Shown: positions 26,183-39,021, counted from the stretch's first letter. The stretch: 64,000 nt of DNA from Mytilus californianus (GCF_021869535.1 NW_026262690.1:15401001-15465000), one strand, 5' to 3'. The notes: a model not told the origin generated them from the sequence alone. A program made the numbers and translations.

Positions 26183-27935
26183 GACAGTGCATAGGTGCTA
26201 TTTTACCGGCACCAGCAACATAGCCTCCTTGGTGCTATTTTGCCGGCTCCGGCAAACTAGTGAGATATATATAGAGTTTTGCTATTTTGCCGGTCTTATT
26301 TCAAATTTGTTTTCAGACTAAATGAAATAATTTTTCTATTGAAATCATTGACGTTCGAAAATGGAAGACTACACTTCGTTCATGTAAAACAAATGGGCTT
26401 GCAAGATTGTCCGTCATTCAACATCTTGGCTAAAATGGCTGTGTTTTCACCTCAAAATTTACTCGCCGTTCCTACAAAAAGTGCCAAAATAAACAAAGTT
26501 GGGAAAGAGGTTTGAGAATTTCCCCACAGGTAATAGATCGTAATAATTGAAGTGAACTGTCACAATGATTGATTTACATGGACAATAGTATATAAATAAC
26601 ACATAGCTGAGAGGGTGATAGAGCAGATTGTTACCCCGAGAAAACATTGTCAACTGAGGCGAAGCCAAGGTTGACAATGTCTTTTCGAGGTGTAACAATC
26701 TGCTCTATCACCCTCTCAGATATGTGTTATTTAATTTATTATACTAAATGTTCTGTTATTACTGTCTATTAAATTTCATATTCACAGTAATAAACTATGT
26801 CGTCTTGTACATAACAATCATCCGTAATTATTAAAGCGCACACTTGAGTAAGCGTCTCCGTGAAGGGTAATAGAGTATTTGCCATGGGATGGAGTAAATT
26901 GTCTCCCTCGTATTAACCAATCAAAATCTGGCATTTTGACATGAAGTATAATAAAGGGACAATAGATACCTGACTAAAGCTGGAGATTTAAACTATATGA
27001 TAATTTCATCATCTTCTGCAGGGACGAAAAAAAGTGCACTACAAAATCCAATTAAGTTTTTAATTTAATTTATCTAGGACATGTTATGTCATAAAACTTT
27101 TCCTGATGCACAGGTTTGTCTGTACTCACTCGGAGTTATTTTTGAGGTGAAAACACAGCCATTTTAGCCAAAGGGTCTGCATAAACCTTAAACGTATCGA
27201 TTTAAACCAAACTTGGTATACACTTTGCACTAATAAGTGCGTCCTAATGTAGAGCATAATATTACAAACCTAAAATAACATTTAATAAATAATTGTGTTA
27301 TTCTCAAAAACATCAAATCATAAACAAACAATTCTAAAAACCCTATCCAACAAGTGTTACGTGCAGTTTATGTCTGCAGTGGCAGCATCTTTCTTGTGCA
27401 AGACTTAAAAATGCACCAAAAGCAAGGCACTGGTTTCGTATTACTTGTAAAGCATTTTGAAGTTGTTGAATTTTACTTTTAATTTCAAACTTATGGGATA
27501 TTTTTATCATAATTTTAATAGAATATCAATTTTAATATGCATGCTTTTTTGCTTATGTATTATATTATTGAAAAAACATATTTTCTTTGGGTATATAAAG
27601 TAACTTTTAATTTCAAAACTTATAGGATATTTTTTTATTATAATATCAATTTCAATATGTATGCTTATATTATGCTAATGCTTATGTATAAATTTTATAA
27701 AGAAGACATATCTTTTTCTTACTAACATGTCAAAGTGTATGTTTCTACATTTCTTTTTGTTCGTAATTAATATAATGAAAAATCTGAATTAAGACCGGCA
27801 AAATAGCAAAACTCTATATAAATCGCTATTTTGCCGGCTCCGGCAAAATAGCGCTAAGGAGGCTTTTTTGCCGGAGCCGGTAAAATAGCACCCAAGGAGG
27901 CTATTTTGGCGGAGCCGGCAAAAATAGCCACTGCC
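26183..27935. mobile_element. MULE-like non-autonomous DNA transposon with 9-bp target duplication
   Basis: Flanked by a perfect 9-bp direct repeat, ATAAACTAA (26174-26182 and 27936-27944). Ends are GACAGTGC... and ...CACTGCC. Inverted ends of about 100 bp are built from repeated GGTGCTATTTT and TTTTGCCGGCTCCGGCAAAA hairpins separated by CTCCTT / AAGGAG. Both inner edges share CTATTTTGCCGGTCTT / AAGACCGGCAAAATAG. The interior has a palindrome (26588-26746) and no transposase. A 9-bp duplication with long structured ends suggests Mutator-like elements; that class is inference. Confidence 0.82.
26588..26746. repeat. Long palindrome, family 3
   Basis: Arms about 70 bp: AGCTGAGAGGGTGATAGAGC, AGATTGTTACCCCGAGAAAA and CATTGTCAAC, with their complements, around the loop TGAGGCGAAGCCAAG. 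It lies inside the MULE-like element at 26183-27935. Confidence 0.9.
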
Positions 27936-28229
27936 ATAAACTAAATAAATAGTAAAATACACAAATAAAATATATAATGTCAAAAATCTGTCTCTTTCTA
28001 ATTTGAGATCAAATCCTATAATTCTCTTTACATATATGCATTTATCACCCGAAAATTGTTTAACGATAGACAAACCGTTATGAAAAAAAAACAAAAAAAA
28101 TAAGTTTGACTAACATTAATAAATTTACCATTTAACAATATGTTAAGAACACCCCTAAAGATAAAAATATATGCGCTTTAACATGAAGAATAACCGATGA
28201 AGTTACTGTCGTAAGACAGACAAATCAAC

Positions 28230-28800
28230 GTGTTGCACAGTTTAGACAGTCTTCTTCGTTCCCCAACGGAGCTTATCATCCGTCCAACGGTTAATTGTCA
28301 TATTTCTGCCCACAGAAACGATTCATTCTCCCAATGGCTAGTTATTAATATCACATTTATCCCCACTGGAGATTATAATTCGTCCAATAGTGAGTACATT
28401 CTTCCCCACTAGCTGTAGTGGATCCTCCACATCGAGTCGGTAATTTAATCGCTCCCCCATCGGAGCGAAGTCAGTAATTATATCTCTCCCTTCCGAAAAG
28501 TATCACCCGTCGAATTGTCAGTTATTATAATATATGAATAAATGAATGAATTATTATTGTGCAGCCTGTGTATATATACAACACATATACATGTTAGTAC
28601 AACAGTACGTTACAGCCAGCCAAATAGGCTTACGATGCACTGCCAAATTGAAACGCAATATACTTAAATATAATTATCCCAAAGAGGATTATAATTTGCC
28701 TAATTGTGAGCATATCCCCCATTTTATGATATAATATTTCTTCACATCACAGCGCATCATTCCCCACCCTAACTAGAGCGTACCACCACCCGATAGTCAT
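28230..28800. repeat. Degenerate tandem repeat, about 60 bp
   Basis: Diverged units with CCCCA(C/A)(T/C)GGAG, GATTATAATTCGTCCAAT and AGT(G/T)A(G/T)TA phrases across 28255-28525, resuming at about 28675 and 28760. Confidence 0.55.
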
Positions 28801-28819
28801 TTTGTTACTTTTTATTGAT

Positions 28820-29335
28820 AAATGGGCAAAAACTTGTAGTGTATTGTAAAATGAGCATAAGCTTGTTGTGTTGTAATGAGAAATGAGCATAAGCTTGTTG
28901 TATTGTATTGTAAAATGAGCATAAGCTTGTTGTGTTGTATTGAGAAATGAGCATAAGCTTGTTGCATTGTATTGCAATTGAACATAAGCCTGCATTGTAT
29001 TAGAAATAAATATAATATTGTTGTATTGTATAGAGGCCTGCTGCATCATTGTATCATTGCATCAGTATAAACTTGCTGTATGGTATTGAAAAATGAATGG
29101 TATAGATAAATGAACATAAACTTGTTGTATTGTATTGAAAAATGAGCATTTGGTTGTATTGTTGTATTGTATTGAAAAATGAACATATTAAGGGTGTTGT
29201 ATTGTATTGTATTGAGAAATGAACATAGGGTTGATGTATTGCATTGAGAAATGAACATAAGGTCGTTGTATTGTATTGAGAAATGAACATAGGGTCGTTA
29301 TATTGTATTGAGAAATGTACATAAGGTCGTTTTAT
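28820..29335. repeat. Minisatellite, about 30-40 bp units
   Basis: About 14 units of GTTGTATTGTATTGAGAAAT plus GAACATAAG(C/G)(T/G)(T/C). A left block with GAGCATAAGCTT and a right block with GAACATAAGGTC form two sub-families. Minus-strand open frames through it are repeat artefacts. Confidence 0.9.
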
Positions 29336-29479
29336 TGTAATTGCCCATCTGAGACATTGAAGATAATGAAGAAAATGTCTGAATCTAATGTATTTTACAT
29401 ATTTTAAGTTATTGATAATTTTTTTAATTTCATTGGTTCCATTTAAATAACTTGAAACCATTGATTCTTTGCGATTTCC

Positions 29480-29652
29480 CAGAGGCGGATTTATGGGGGT
29501 GGGTGGGTGGGGGCAGGGTGCCCGGCCCTCCCTTTTGTGGGAAAAATTTGGTTGATTATTTAGCTTAGAGAATCACTGAAGCATGACTGGAGCGGGCCCT
29601 CTCTTGGGCAGTCAGTGGGCCCCCCATATGAAAATTTCTGGATCCGCCACTG
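29480..29652. mobile_element. Small MITE-like repeat with CAGTGGCGGAT ends
   Basis: The left end CAGAGGCGGATTTA is matched by CAGTGGCGGATCCAG on the opposite strand at the right end. The interior is G-rich then C-rich (GGGTGGGTGG, GGCCCTCCC, GGGCCCCCC). Partial relatives start at about 33397 (GCAGAGGCAGATTTAGGGGG) and 41118 (AGGCAGATTTAGGGGG). Confidence 0.65.
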
Positions 29653-30535
29653 TTTCCTTCTAGAGTTTGATGAAGTTTTTCTAGGGTTCTTTACAGCGTT
29701 TTGTGGAATGTGGTTTTTTTCCATCTTATTTTTGTTTTGACAATATGGTGGATTTTAGTCATCTCTGTCTTTATTTTTTAACCACCATGGGGATCTCCTG
29801 CATGTCAGTTTGCTCGCAATGACTGCAAGAGATCATGGATCAAACCAAAGACTTGAAAACTGTTTTTGCTGCAACTAAGCTAAGCACAAAGCATTTAGAA
29901 AAAGAGCAAAGAAGGTTCGGCTTGGAGTCAGAATTGATATTGTGTCTGGGGAGGCTGACATGATAATGTGTCTGGGGAGGCTGACATGTTTTCCTGCTGA
30001 CCTTGTGAACTATCCCTTTAAAAGTCCGGCTCTGTGTTTCAAATCATGTGCTTGGTGCATATTCATAGCACATCAACATATTCATGTCTTGATATTTGCC
30101 ACTGGGCATTAAACAAGATTTTCAATTGTTCTTTAGTTACTTATCTTCTTTCTTTTTGTAACCATACGTCTTTCCCAGTATGTTTCGAAAGTTATCTTTG
30201 CTCCTTTGTTCTGAGTTGTTTATCTTGTATGGATATTTTTATATTCCATTTTATCTTGTATCTTATGCCTCAAATACTGCTAAGCATACAAGGACAGTGT
30301 TTCATCAATTAATCTAGAATCAAGGGAATTACTAGTACTTTTGGTATTGGTCATGCCACTCTAACACCAACTTTAATCTTTAATTTGAATCCCAAGTATT
30401 TGGTGTTTTTGCAATTAAATGTATTGTCACTTTCCTTATCCAAAATGATACTGATTAAATCTATTTGAACATATGTCATTGATATCTAAGTTTATAATTT
30501 TTGTTGTTTATTTATCTTTTGAAAAATCAGGTTCA
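29653..30535. other. No gene recognised
   Basis: Contains a 23-bp local duplication at 29938-29985 (GTGTCTGGGGAGGCTGACAT twice). No exon signatures. Confidence 0.4.
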
Positions 30536-30539
30536 TTCA

Positions 30540-30651
30540 TGGGTTGACAAAGGATTGTCAGTTTTTCTACCAGAGGTCGGTGGTTCTCTCCGAGCACTCC
30601 TGCTTCCTCCACCATTAAAAACTGGCCACTAAGAAATAGCCAACAGTATTG
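30540..30651 (+). repeat. Mollusc SINE, left part (split by a transposon)
   Basis: Contains GGTTCTCTCCGAGCACTCC, TGCTTCCTCCACCATTAAAA and ACTGGCCAC...AATAGCC. It stops at ACAGTATTG, and the continuation lies 1.9 kb away at 32541. A second SINE on the minus strand (38812-38945) shows the uninterrupted order. Confidence 0.75.
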
Positions 30652-32540
30652 GGTTTCACACCATTATTCCGACAACCCATTAGTCCGACAACCCATTAGT
30701 CTGACAACCCAATAATCCGACAGCCCAATAATCCGACAACCCATTGCTCCAACAGCCCAATAATCCAACAACCCATTAGTTCAACATAATTATTGCACGG
30801 TATCAGGGTAAAAAAATATACATGTCTGTCTGTATTATTGCATATATGTTATTACATATGTAAAGAAATAATTCCGTATATATTATATAGGTAGTTCGAA
30901 TACTTTTTATATACTTAATTCGAAATCTGCATATACATAATTACAATTTGTGTATAGAGGTATATTATTCAATTATATATTTTCGCGCCTTTTCGTATAT
31001 ATAGAAATATAGTATAGGTATTTACAGAATTCAAAAAATGGATATATAGAACTATTTCCGTATGGATAGAATTCGAATTCCGTATATACGGAATTATGAC
31101 GTAACAATTATGTGCATACGCAAATACCGACTATATAGAATTTTAATTACGTATATTATACAGAATTCGAATTACGTTATTAAGGGATTTATTTATACAT
31201 TCTTATCAAACTATTTTCAACAAATTAGACGGGGTCAGAATATGATTTTTTTTTTATAAAACACAGAATCTATTCTGTATATTGGATATTGTGTGGCCAA
31301 ATCCGACCCGCCACTTTAGGGATAAGGTGGCCAACTCTGCGTCTCGTTCAGTTAAAAACATACGACTAAAAAAAAATCTTAGATTTGCTTAAAAGTGAGG
31401 CTAACTGATGCATTTATTTTAACGCGACCTAAGGGATACTACTGGGGCCCCGTATTGTTATACATTAACATACACTGTACTTTTTACAAGATATTGTTAA
31501 TAATAGTAGTATCTGTTTTCTTCAATATTCGCATTTTGAAATTGACCTTCAGCATCACACGCTATTTAAGACGTTGACGCCAGTTTACTCCAAAATTAAA
31601 GAATAATCTATACATTAGTGTTATGCACAATCAGTTTGCCTCAACAATTTTCTTGACTTAACCAATGAATGGTAGACAAACCAAGCGTTAGTCCAGGAGA
31701 GGAGAAATCATTGGACAAAGACACATGTGGGACAAGAAAGAGGCACAGTGTCTTAGATACATGTTTTTTTTATTAGTTGTTATTGGCTTTGAACTAGCTG
31801 TCAGAAACTGCGATTGCTCTAAGGTCTGTTTGTGTTTTTGTTGTTGTGAGGGATGCAGATATATCATGCCACGTCCGGTCTGTGTTTTTGTTAGATATCT
31901 TATGTTGTACTAGTACTGTAACACCCCTTCCCAGGTTTGGGGAGGAATGGCGCCTTCAAACATGTTTAACCCCGCCACATTCTTCATGTATCTGGCCCAA
32001 GTCAGGAGCATGTAGTTCAGTGGTTGTCGTTGGTTCATGTTTGTCATATTTGTTTTGCGTATATTGTTTTATTATAATACACCCCGTTCCCGGTTACGAA
32101 AGAGGGACACCGAAGATCTAGTCAAAAAAGGTAAACCAAGAGACGAAAACAAAACCGGGGACTTGAACAGCAGAGAAAGACAATGGACGCACAAACGCCG
32201 AAATATAAAGACAAACAAGATAACCGGACCTGTAAAACGAAAAGGGGGGATGAGGATAAGGACTCAGCAGTTGCAATAAGCATGTGTATCAACTCCAAGG
32301 CACTGAGACAAATATCCCGCACGAGGAGAACAATCGGAATCTAAACGGACAACCACAAATATTATCGAGAATGGGGTTGGTCTTTTTGAGAAAATTTACC
32401 CATACACTTATGACAGATGCATTTTCGGAATAATGAGCTGTCGGAATAATGGGCTGTCGGAATAATGGGATGTCGGAGTAATGGGATGTTGGAATAATGG
32501 GATGTCGGAATAATGGTTGTCGGACTAACAGAATGTCACC
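30652..32540. mobile_element. MULE-like element with tandem-repeat inverted ends, inserted in a SINE
   Basis: Flanked by a perfect 9-bp duplication ACAGTATTG (30643-30651 and 32541-32549). The left end has about eight 16-bp units of TCCGACAACCCATTAT type; the right end has the same units inverted (GGAATAATGGG(A/C)TGTC). The termini are GGT...ACC. The interior is AT-rich with CGTATATACG-type palindromes and holds a minus-strand piece of the mussel SINE-like repeat (31918-32070). No transposase frame. Confidence 0.85.
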
Positions 32541-32580
32541 ACAGTATTGAAAGTGGCGTTAAACACCAATAAATCAATCA
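32541..32580 (+). repeat. Mollusc SINE, right part and tail
   Basis: ACAGTATTGAAAGTGGCGTT then AAACACCAAT and an AATCAATCA tail. It completes the SINE begun at 30540. Confidence 0.75.
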
Positions 32581-32880
32581 TGAGACACCAAGTTTTTTGT
32601 CTCAAATTTAGAGCATGGATCTTAATACTCAAAATGCATGCGGAGACATAATAATGATTAAAAATACAAAACTAGGAAATGATCATAGAAGCACAATTTT
32701 TGTATAAGGCCTGTAGTTGCAATCTTTTACGGATTTTTAGAAAATGAAATAATTTGTGAGTTTGGTAGTTTTTTGTTATGAAGACTGTAGAGGATATTAT
32801 CAAATAACTTTCATAATGATTGGGTATTTGTTCAAATCATAATTCGAAAACAAAAAACAATGTCGAAATTGAGTCTATAA
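32581..32880. other. No gene recognised
   Basis: Short AT-rich spacer. Confidence 0.35.
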
Positions 32881-32884
32881 TAAA

Positions 32885-33265
32885 GTTGCACCTGTGACCT
32901 TGACTCATGGATCTCAAAATCAATAGGGGTCATGTTCTTTCTCATGACCATTTTCAAGCAGATTGGTGAATGTTGGACATATGGTTCAAAGAGATCCATT
33001 GGAAACCAGAAATAAGGCACATTACAGTCTATCACATGCTGTTGTGACCTTGACCTTTGACTCCAAAATCAGAAGTGGTCTTCCAAAGGGATGTTATCAA
33101 GCTAAAATAAAAATTGTCTGAAATTCAAAAATTTGACCAAATTATAGTTCATTAATTGCTTCTGTGAAATTTGACCCAGTAACATCAAAATCAAGAAGAT
33201 TTGGACATAAATATGCTGGTGCTGTCTAGCTCTAGGTAGAATTGAAGCTGTGAAGAACAAGAATC
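32885..33265. repeat. Bivalve-type GACCTTGACC repeat
   Basis: Two or three diverged units each starting near TGTGACCTTGAC, with ATCTCAAAATCAATAGGGGT or CTCCAAAATCAGAAGTGGTC, then GTTATCAAGC or similar. I recall this as widespread in bivalves; in the window only internal repetition supports it. Confidence 0.55.
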
Positions 33266-33880
33266 GTCAATGTTAGATTGTTTTGTCTACCTTTTATTTC
33301 TACAAAATTAAATTATTTTGCAATACATACTTGACAGAAGACCAATATGGTGTTTTGTTGTAGTAATAAGATAAACTGTGGGCTCACTTATGCAGAGGCA
33401 GATTTAGGGGGGAGCAGTGGCCCCCCTTATGGAGCTTCATATTAGAAAGCCTAAATAAGGAACCAATTCACACATATTCCTTAGATTGCAGCTATAAATT
33501 GTTTAGTTGTTGATTGATATGTGAGATATTTTTGTTATCCTTATGTATTGTTATTGTAGACTATCTTGATACAACATTGCAAATAATTCCTGTAGAAACT
33601 TTGCTACAAAGGACATCCTTAACAAACAAGAATTAAATTGTAGCTGAAATACAATACATAGCTTTAATTCCAATATAACCTTTGTTTTAACCTTTGTTTT
33701 GGTTAAGAATGTCTTTTGTATTCATTTTTTTCAAAAAATATAATTACAACAACAAAAATATTTACTTTCATTGCAGTTTTGTGCCATTTTAAGGAAATTT
33801 AAATGTTGCTACATGTTCAGAAATATGCCAAAATGCTGTTAGAACCTTAAAGTAGACACATGAAGCCCTCATACTGATAA
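33266..33880. other. No gene recognised
   Basis: A truncated relative of the 29480 repeat occurs at 33393-33450. Otherwise AT-rich. Confidence 0.4.
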
Positions 33881-33884
33881 TTTA

Positions 33885-34400
33885 AAGAACAAGAGTGCAC
33901 ACACTGAAATGTCTCTCCTGCTTTACTTATGATTGAAGTTATGTTGAAAGTCTGTAATATGAAGGTTTTACTACAAGTTCTCATATAAACTTAACGTTAT
34001 CAATGAATCATGAAAATGAAGTCACGTTCAGATGAACCATGCTAGACAGAAGTGTACACCTTTCAATCATTCCATACACCAAATATAGTGGTCTTATCGA
34101 TAATAGTACCTGCAAAACAGATCAAACCACAAAATCTTAACATTGACAAATGAACCATGAAAATAAGGTAAAGGCAGACCCCATATGCAAGGAACCCATA
34201 TACCAAATATAGTTATCCTCTTACTCATAATAAGTGAGTATTTTCACTTTAAAAAAAAAACTTTTTTTTTCAAGCAGCCACTGAACCATGAAAATGAGGT
34301 CAAGGACAATGGATATATGACAGACAGAAACTTCACAACATAAGGTATCAGCATACAAGGTATGAAGAATCCAGGTCTTCTAGCTTCGGAAGTATAAAGC
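33885..34400. repeat. Degenerate tandem repeat with CCATGAAAATGAGGTCAAGG phrase
   Basis: Three diverged units of roughly 140-170 bp: AATCATGAAAATGAAGTCA, AACCATGAAAATAAGGTAA and AACCATGAAAATGAGGTCAA, with ACACCAAATATAGT between. Known to me as common in mussels; the internal copies support repeat status. Confidence 0.65.
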
Positions 34401-34426
34401 ATGTCTCATCTCACGAGACAATAAAA

Positions 34427-37313
34427 TGCTTCGCTGGGGCGCAGCTTGATACGACCGCAGAGGTCGAACCCTGAACAGTTGGGGCAAGTATGGACACAAC
34501 ATTCAAGCTTGATACAGCTCTGAATTTGGATTGTTATTAAATATTTGACACAGCATAGGTTTCTGACACAGAAAGAATGTGGTCTAAGAACTTGAATTTT
34601 TTTAATTTACCTATTATGGTCCAATGTCCAAAATCAAAATACATGGTTAGATTCAGCATATCAAAGAACCCCATATATTCAATTTTTGTTAAAATCAAAC
34701 AAAGTTTAATTTTGGACCCCAACTTGGACAAACTTGAAAACTGGGCCCATAATCAAAAATCTAAACACATGTTTAGATTCAGCATATCAAAGAACCCCAA
34801 GAATTCAATTTTTGCTAAAATCAAACTAAGTTTAATTTTGGACCCTTTGGACCTTAATGTAGACCAATTTAAAAAATGGGACTTAAAATTAAAAATCTAA
34901 ATACACAGTTAGATTTGGAATATCAAAGAACCCCAATAATTCAATTTTTGATGAAATCAAACAAAGTTTAATTTTGGACCCTTTTGACCTCAATATGAAC
35001 CAATTTGATAGTGGGGCCCACAAATAAAAAATCTAAATTCATGGTTAGATTCAGCATATCAAAGAACCCCATATATTCAATTTTTGTTGAAATCAAAAAA
35101 AGTATAATTTTGGACCCCAACTTGGACCAACTTGAAAACTGGGCCCATAATCAAAAATCTAAACACATGTTTAGATTCAGCATATCAAAGAACCCCAAGA
35201 ATTCAATTTTTGTTAAAATCAAACTAAGTTTAATTTTGGACCCTTTGGACCTCAATGAAGACCAATTTAAAAAACGGGACCCAATTTAAAAATCTAAAAA
35301 CACGGTTAGATTTGGCATATCAAAGAACCCCAATAATTCAATTTTCGATGAAATCAAACAAAGTTTAATTTTGGACCCTTTTGACCTCAATATGAACCAA
35401 TTTGATAGCGGGGCCTACAAATAAAAAATCTAAATACATGGTTAGATTCAGCATATCAAAGAACCTCATATATTCAATTTTTGTTGAAATCAAACAAAGT
35501 TTAATTTTGGACCCCAATTTGGACCAACTTGAAAACTGGGCCCATAATCAAAAATCTAAATACATGTTTAGATTCAGCATATCAAAGAACCCCATATATT
35601 CAATTTTTGTTGAAATCAAACAAAGTTTAAATACTGGACCCTATCTTGGACCAACTTGAAAACTGGGCCCATAATCAAAAATCTAAACACATGTTTAGAT
35701 TCAGCAAATCAAAGAACCCCAAGAATTCAATTTTTGTTAAAATCAAACTAAGTTTAATTTGGACCCTTTGGACCTCAATGTAGACCAATTTAAAAAACAG
35801 GACCCAAAATTAAAAACCTAAATACACGGTTAGATTTGGAATATCAAAGAACCCCAATAATTCAATTTTAGATGAAATCAAACAAAGTTTAATTTTGGAC
35901 CCTTTTGACCTCAATATGAACCAATTAGATAACGGGGTCCACAAATAAAAAATCTAAATACATGGTTAGATTCAGCATATCAAAGAACCCCATATATTCA
36001 ATTTTTGTTGAAATCAAACAAAGTTTAATTTTGGACCCCAATTTGGACCAACTTGAAAACTGGGCCAAAAATCAAAAATCTAAATACATGTTTAGATTCA
36101 GCATATCAAAGAACCTCATATATTCAATTTTTGCTAAAGTCAAACAAAGTTTAATTTTGGACCCTTTGGACATTAATGTAGACCAATTTGAAAACTGGAC
36201 CCAAAATTAAAAATCTAAATACACTGTTAGATTCGGCATAACAAATAAATAAATGTGATCAAAGATTTTACAAATCTAATGCGCCATACTGTGCAATTAA
36301 AGATTACTTCTTGAAATTTTTCAATATTTGAAATTTGAAAAAAAAATAATATTTGAAGAATAATTCTTTTTAATTTCTGAAATCTGAAATGAGAAAAAAT
36401 TGGCCCCCCACAATTTCTTTTTATCCCCCCCCCCCCCTTTTTCCCCCAAAAAAATTCTTTCCCTCAAGATATGGTCATAATCTCAATTCAAATTTCCAAT
36501 GGAGTTGGCAACCATAATTACCCATTTAAATTTACCATAGTGCTAACTTAATCTATTTTATAATAGAATTAATAAAAATATAGTGTCAAATCTTTCATAT
36601 GGATTTTTTTGTAAAAAAAAAAGATGAAAACATTTGCAGATATTTTTACTGGTCTTCCTTTATAAATATGCATTTCTTTAAACATAATTTAAAAGCAGTG
36701 TAAGGGAAGTAACCAAAACGTTGTATTTGGATTACCTCCCTTACACTGTTTTAGATTATCTTTATTGTTCATTAACCATTACTTTATACATAATTTAAAA
36801 GCAGTGTAAGGGAGATAATTTCAATGATGTATTTGATTTATCTCCCTTACACTGCTTTAAATTATGTTTTGTACTAAAGTATTTGTCCATTAACCAGGAC
36901 AACCTTGTTTTTCCCCCTTTTTTGCCCCTAATTCCTAAACGGTTTGAGCCATAACCCCCCAAAGCAAATCCTAACCATCCCTTTGTGGTATGGAAACTTG
37001 TAGTATAATTTCAGAGAGATCCATACACCGTTCCACAGTTATTGTCTGGAAACTAGAAAATGCTCATTTTTGGCCACTTTTTGGCCCCTAATTCCTTAAC
37101 TGTTGGTACCATAACCCCCAAAATCAATCCCAACCTTCCTTTTGTGGTATTTAACCTTATGGTCAAATTTCAAAAAGATCCATTCACTTAAACTAAAGTT
37201 AGAGTGCGAAAACCAATATGTATTCGGACGACGACGCCGGACGACGACGACGACGACGACGCCAACGTCATACCAATATACGACCACAAAATTTTTTTGC
37301 GGTCGTATAAAAA
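34427..37313 (+). mobile_element. Composite element copy E (largest)
   Basis: Head TGCTTCGCTGGGGCGCAGCT, then 13 units of the 126-137-bp module (34615-36240), a C-rich block, two palindromic inserts (GCAGTGTAAGGGA with inverted partners, 36680-36870), about two units of the ATAACCCCC module, and the tail with an expanded (GAC)n run. It ends CAATATACGACCACAAAA and TTTTTTTGCGGTCGTATAAA. Confidence 0.87.
34615..36240. repeat. 126-137-bp tandem array (13 units) inside copy E
   Basis: Units marked by GATTCAGCATATCAAAGAAC at 34650, 34776, 35048, 35174 and so on. Two unit types alternate: one ending CCATATATTC, the other CAAGAATTC or CAATAATTC. Because 126 is a multiple of three, plus-strand frames stay open and look like a repetitive protein (KSKYMVRFSISKNP); this is an artefact. 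Confidence 0.93.
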
Positions 37314-38805
37314 TGTGAATATTATTGAAATTTTAGGAAAACTGGTTTGCAGATATATGTATCGGATATCAGAATGCAAGTTCTTATTATTTAATATTGT
37401 GATATTCAACCAGTCACATTATTTGCAATAATTTCTGAGTTTACAGTACACTGATTGATTAAACCTACATACAAGGTACATTACCATGCAGTTTAAACAT
37501 GTCACATTGAATATAAAAATGTCAAAAGTATATCAATTTATTTTCATACAACAATTATTTACTGTAAATGAACATTGAGCCTGATTACAATACAATCTAG
37601 TTATAATTATATCACATTTACATACCCAGTTATACTAACACAGTATTACAAGAACCATTTCTCGTTCTTATATAATATATCACGGATCAGGATTTACTTG
37701 TTTGGCTGTAAACCCATGTAATGCAGTATATATGACCAATTTAATGTTATGTGTTCTGAAAGAAAGTTTTTTTTTTTTAAAGTGCCATGACAAGGGACTG
37801 GTATAAAAGAAAGGGAGGTAACAAGACAGAAATCAATGTGATAATATTCTCTTTTTAATTATTTGCATCATAATTTGCTGTTTCAAAATCTAAAGGACAA
37901 TGTTTGTAAAATTATCCAAAAACAAAAATATATCTGATATATTATGATATATGATTCTTTCTCTTATGTAACAGATAGTCACATAATCACAATAAAAACT
38001 ACATGATAATGCTAACGTCTTCTCTCCTTACATATTTGTAATCATTATATAATGAATGAAGCTCTCGATAACATAAAATGATCTCTTATTAAGGATCGCT
38101 AGTTGTATCATCTGATGAAACATTTCTTCTGACCGAAAAACTTTAGAATTTCAAAATATATTTCAAATTTTGTCTCTAATTTCTCCTCACAACAGTAATT
38201 TAAACATTAAGAATGCGGGAGGTACAATGATGTAATAAATTTCCACCTCTCTACTGAAAAATCTTATATTTGTTCACAAATCAATCTACAGCAGAATTTG
38301 TTCATTTATCTTACTGAAATAATATCTAAAGAGATGATAGACATAAAAAACTATGCCATGAATTCTTATTTCAAATTTTACTTTAAAATTTATCTGGAAA
38401 ATATATAAAAATCAATATAAAATCAATGGCAACTTATTTCTGAAATTAAGGTATATCATTTGTATATGGAATGGTAAAGAGTAAAACAATCAAGTTTTCA
38501 TGAATGACACCAGAACTTGACTAGTTTAGAAAAACATACCCACATGTAATCATTAAATCAAATGCATATTTGAACACCATGTATACACCACAATACAACT
38601 TCTCAGCAAATAATATAACATCATGAAATTCATTTCAATACAAAAAACACATTTACATCATATCAAGACAAAACAAAATGTAAACAATGTACAGACATCC
38701 GTTTATATAATATATGCAGTAAATAATTATTAGTTTATACTAATTTTTAGCATTGACAGCTGCAATAATAATGAATTTAATGTAGAAATTTCCTGTTTAA
38801 CAAAG
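37314..38805. other. Gene-free AT-rich DNA
   Basis: Nothing recognisable on either strand. Confidence 0.4.
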
Positions 38806-38811
38806 ATTGAT

Positions 38812-38945
38812 TGGTTGATTGTGTTAAAGCCTCTTTCATCACTCTAGGCTATATATATATACATGTACCATGGAGGCCAGTTTTTATTGGTGGATGAAGC
38901 CAGAGTGCCCGAGAGAACCTCTGACCCATTTGACAAAGATAAAAC
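38812..38945 (-). repeat. Mollusc SINE, second copy
   Basis: Reverse complement carries GGTTCTCTCGGGCACTCTGG, CTTCATCCACCAATAAAAAC, TGGCC and a tail GGCTTTAACACAATCAACCA. An (AT)n run sits inside. Used as the comparison that shows the copy at 30540 is split. Confidence 0.7.
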
Positions 38946-38969
38946 CTTGGAGCTTTCATTTAGTACTCA

Positions 38970-39021
38970 TAAATAAGAAGATGTGGTATGAGTGCCAATG
39001 AGACAACTCTCCATCCAAGTC
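38970..39021 (+). repeat. Short fragment of the mussel SINE-like repeat
   Basis: AAGAAGATGTGGTATGAGTG then CCAATGAGACAACTCTCCAT and CCAAGT, matching the insertion at 17697-17751 over its whole length. Confidence 0.7.

Noticed and set aside
28747..29461. Minus-strand frames rich in Asn, Thr and Gln
   Set aside because: Minisatellite artefact with no conserved unit length.
34577..36210. Long plus-strand frames encoding KSKYMVRFSISKNP-type repeats
   Set aside because: They are produced by the 126-bp tandem module, whose length is a multiple of three. They have no start, splice or domain context, and unit length drifts to 135-137 bp.
37096..37431. Frames with poly-Val, poly-Asp or poly-Ser around 37220-37265
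   Set aside because: Created by the (GAC)n run in the composite element tail.
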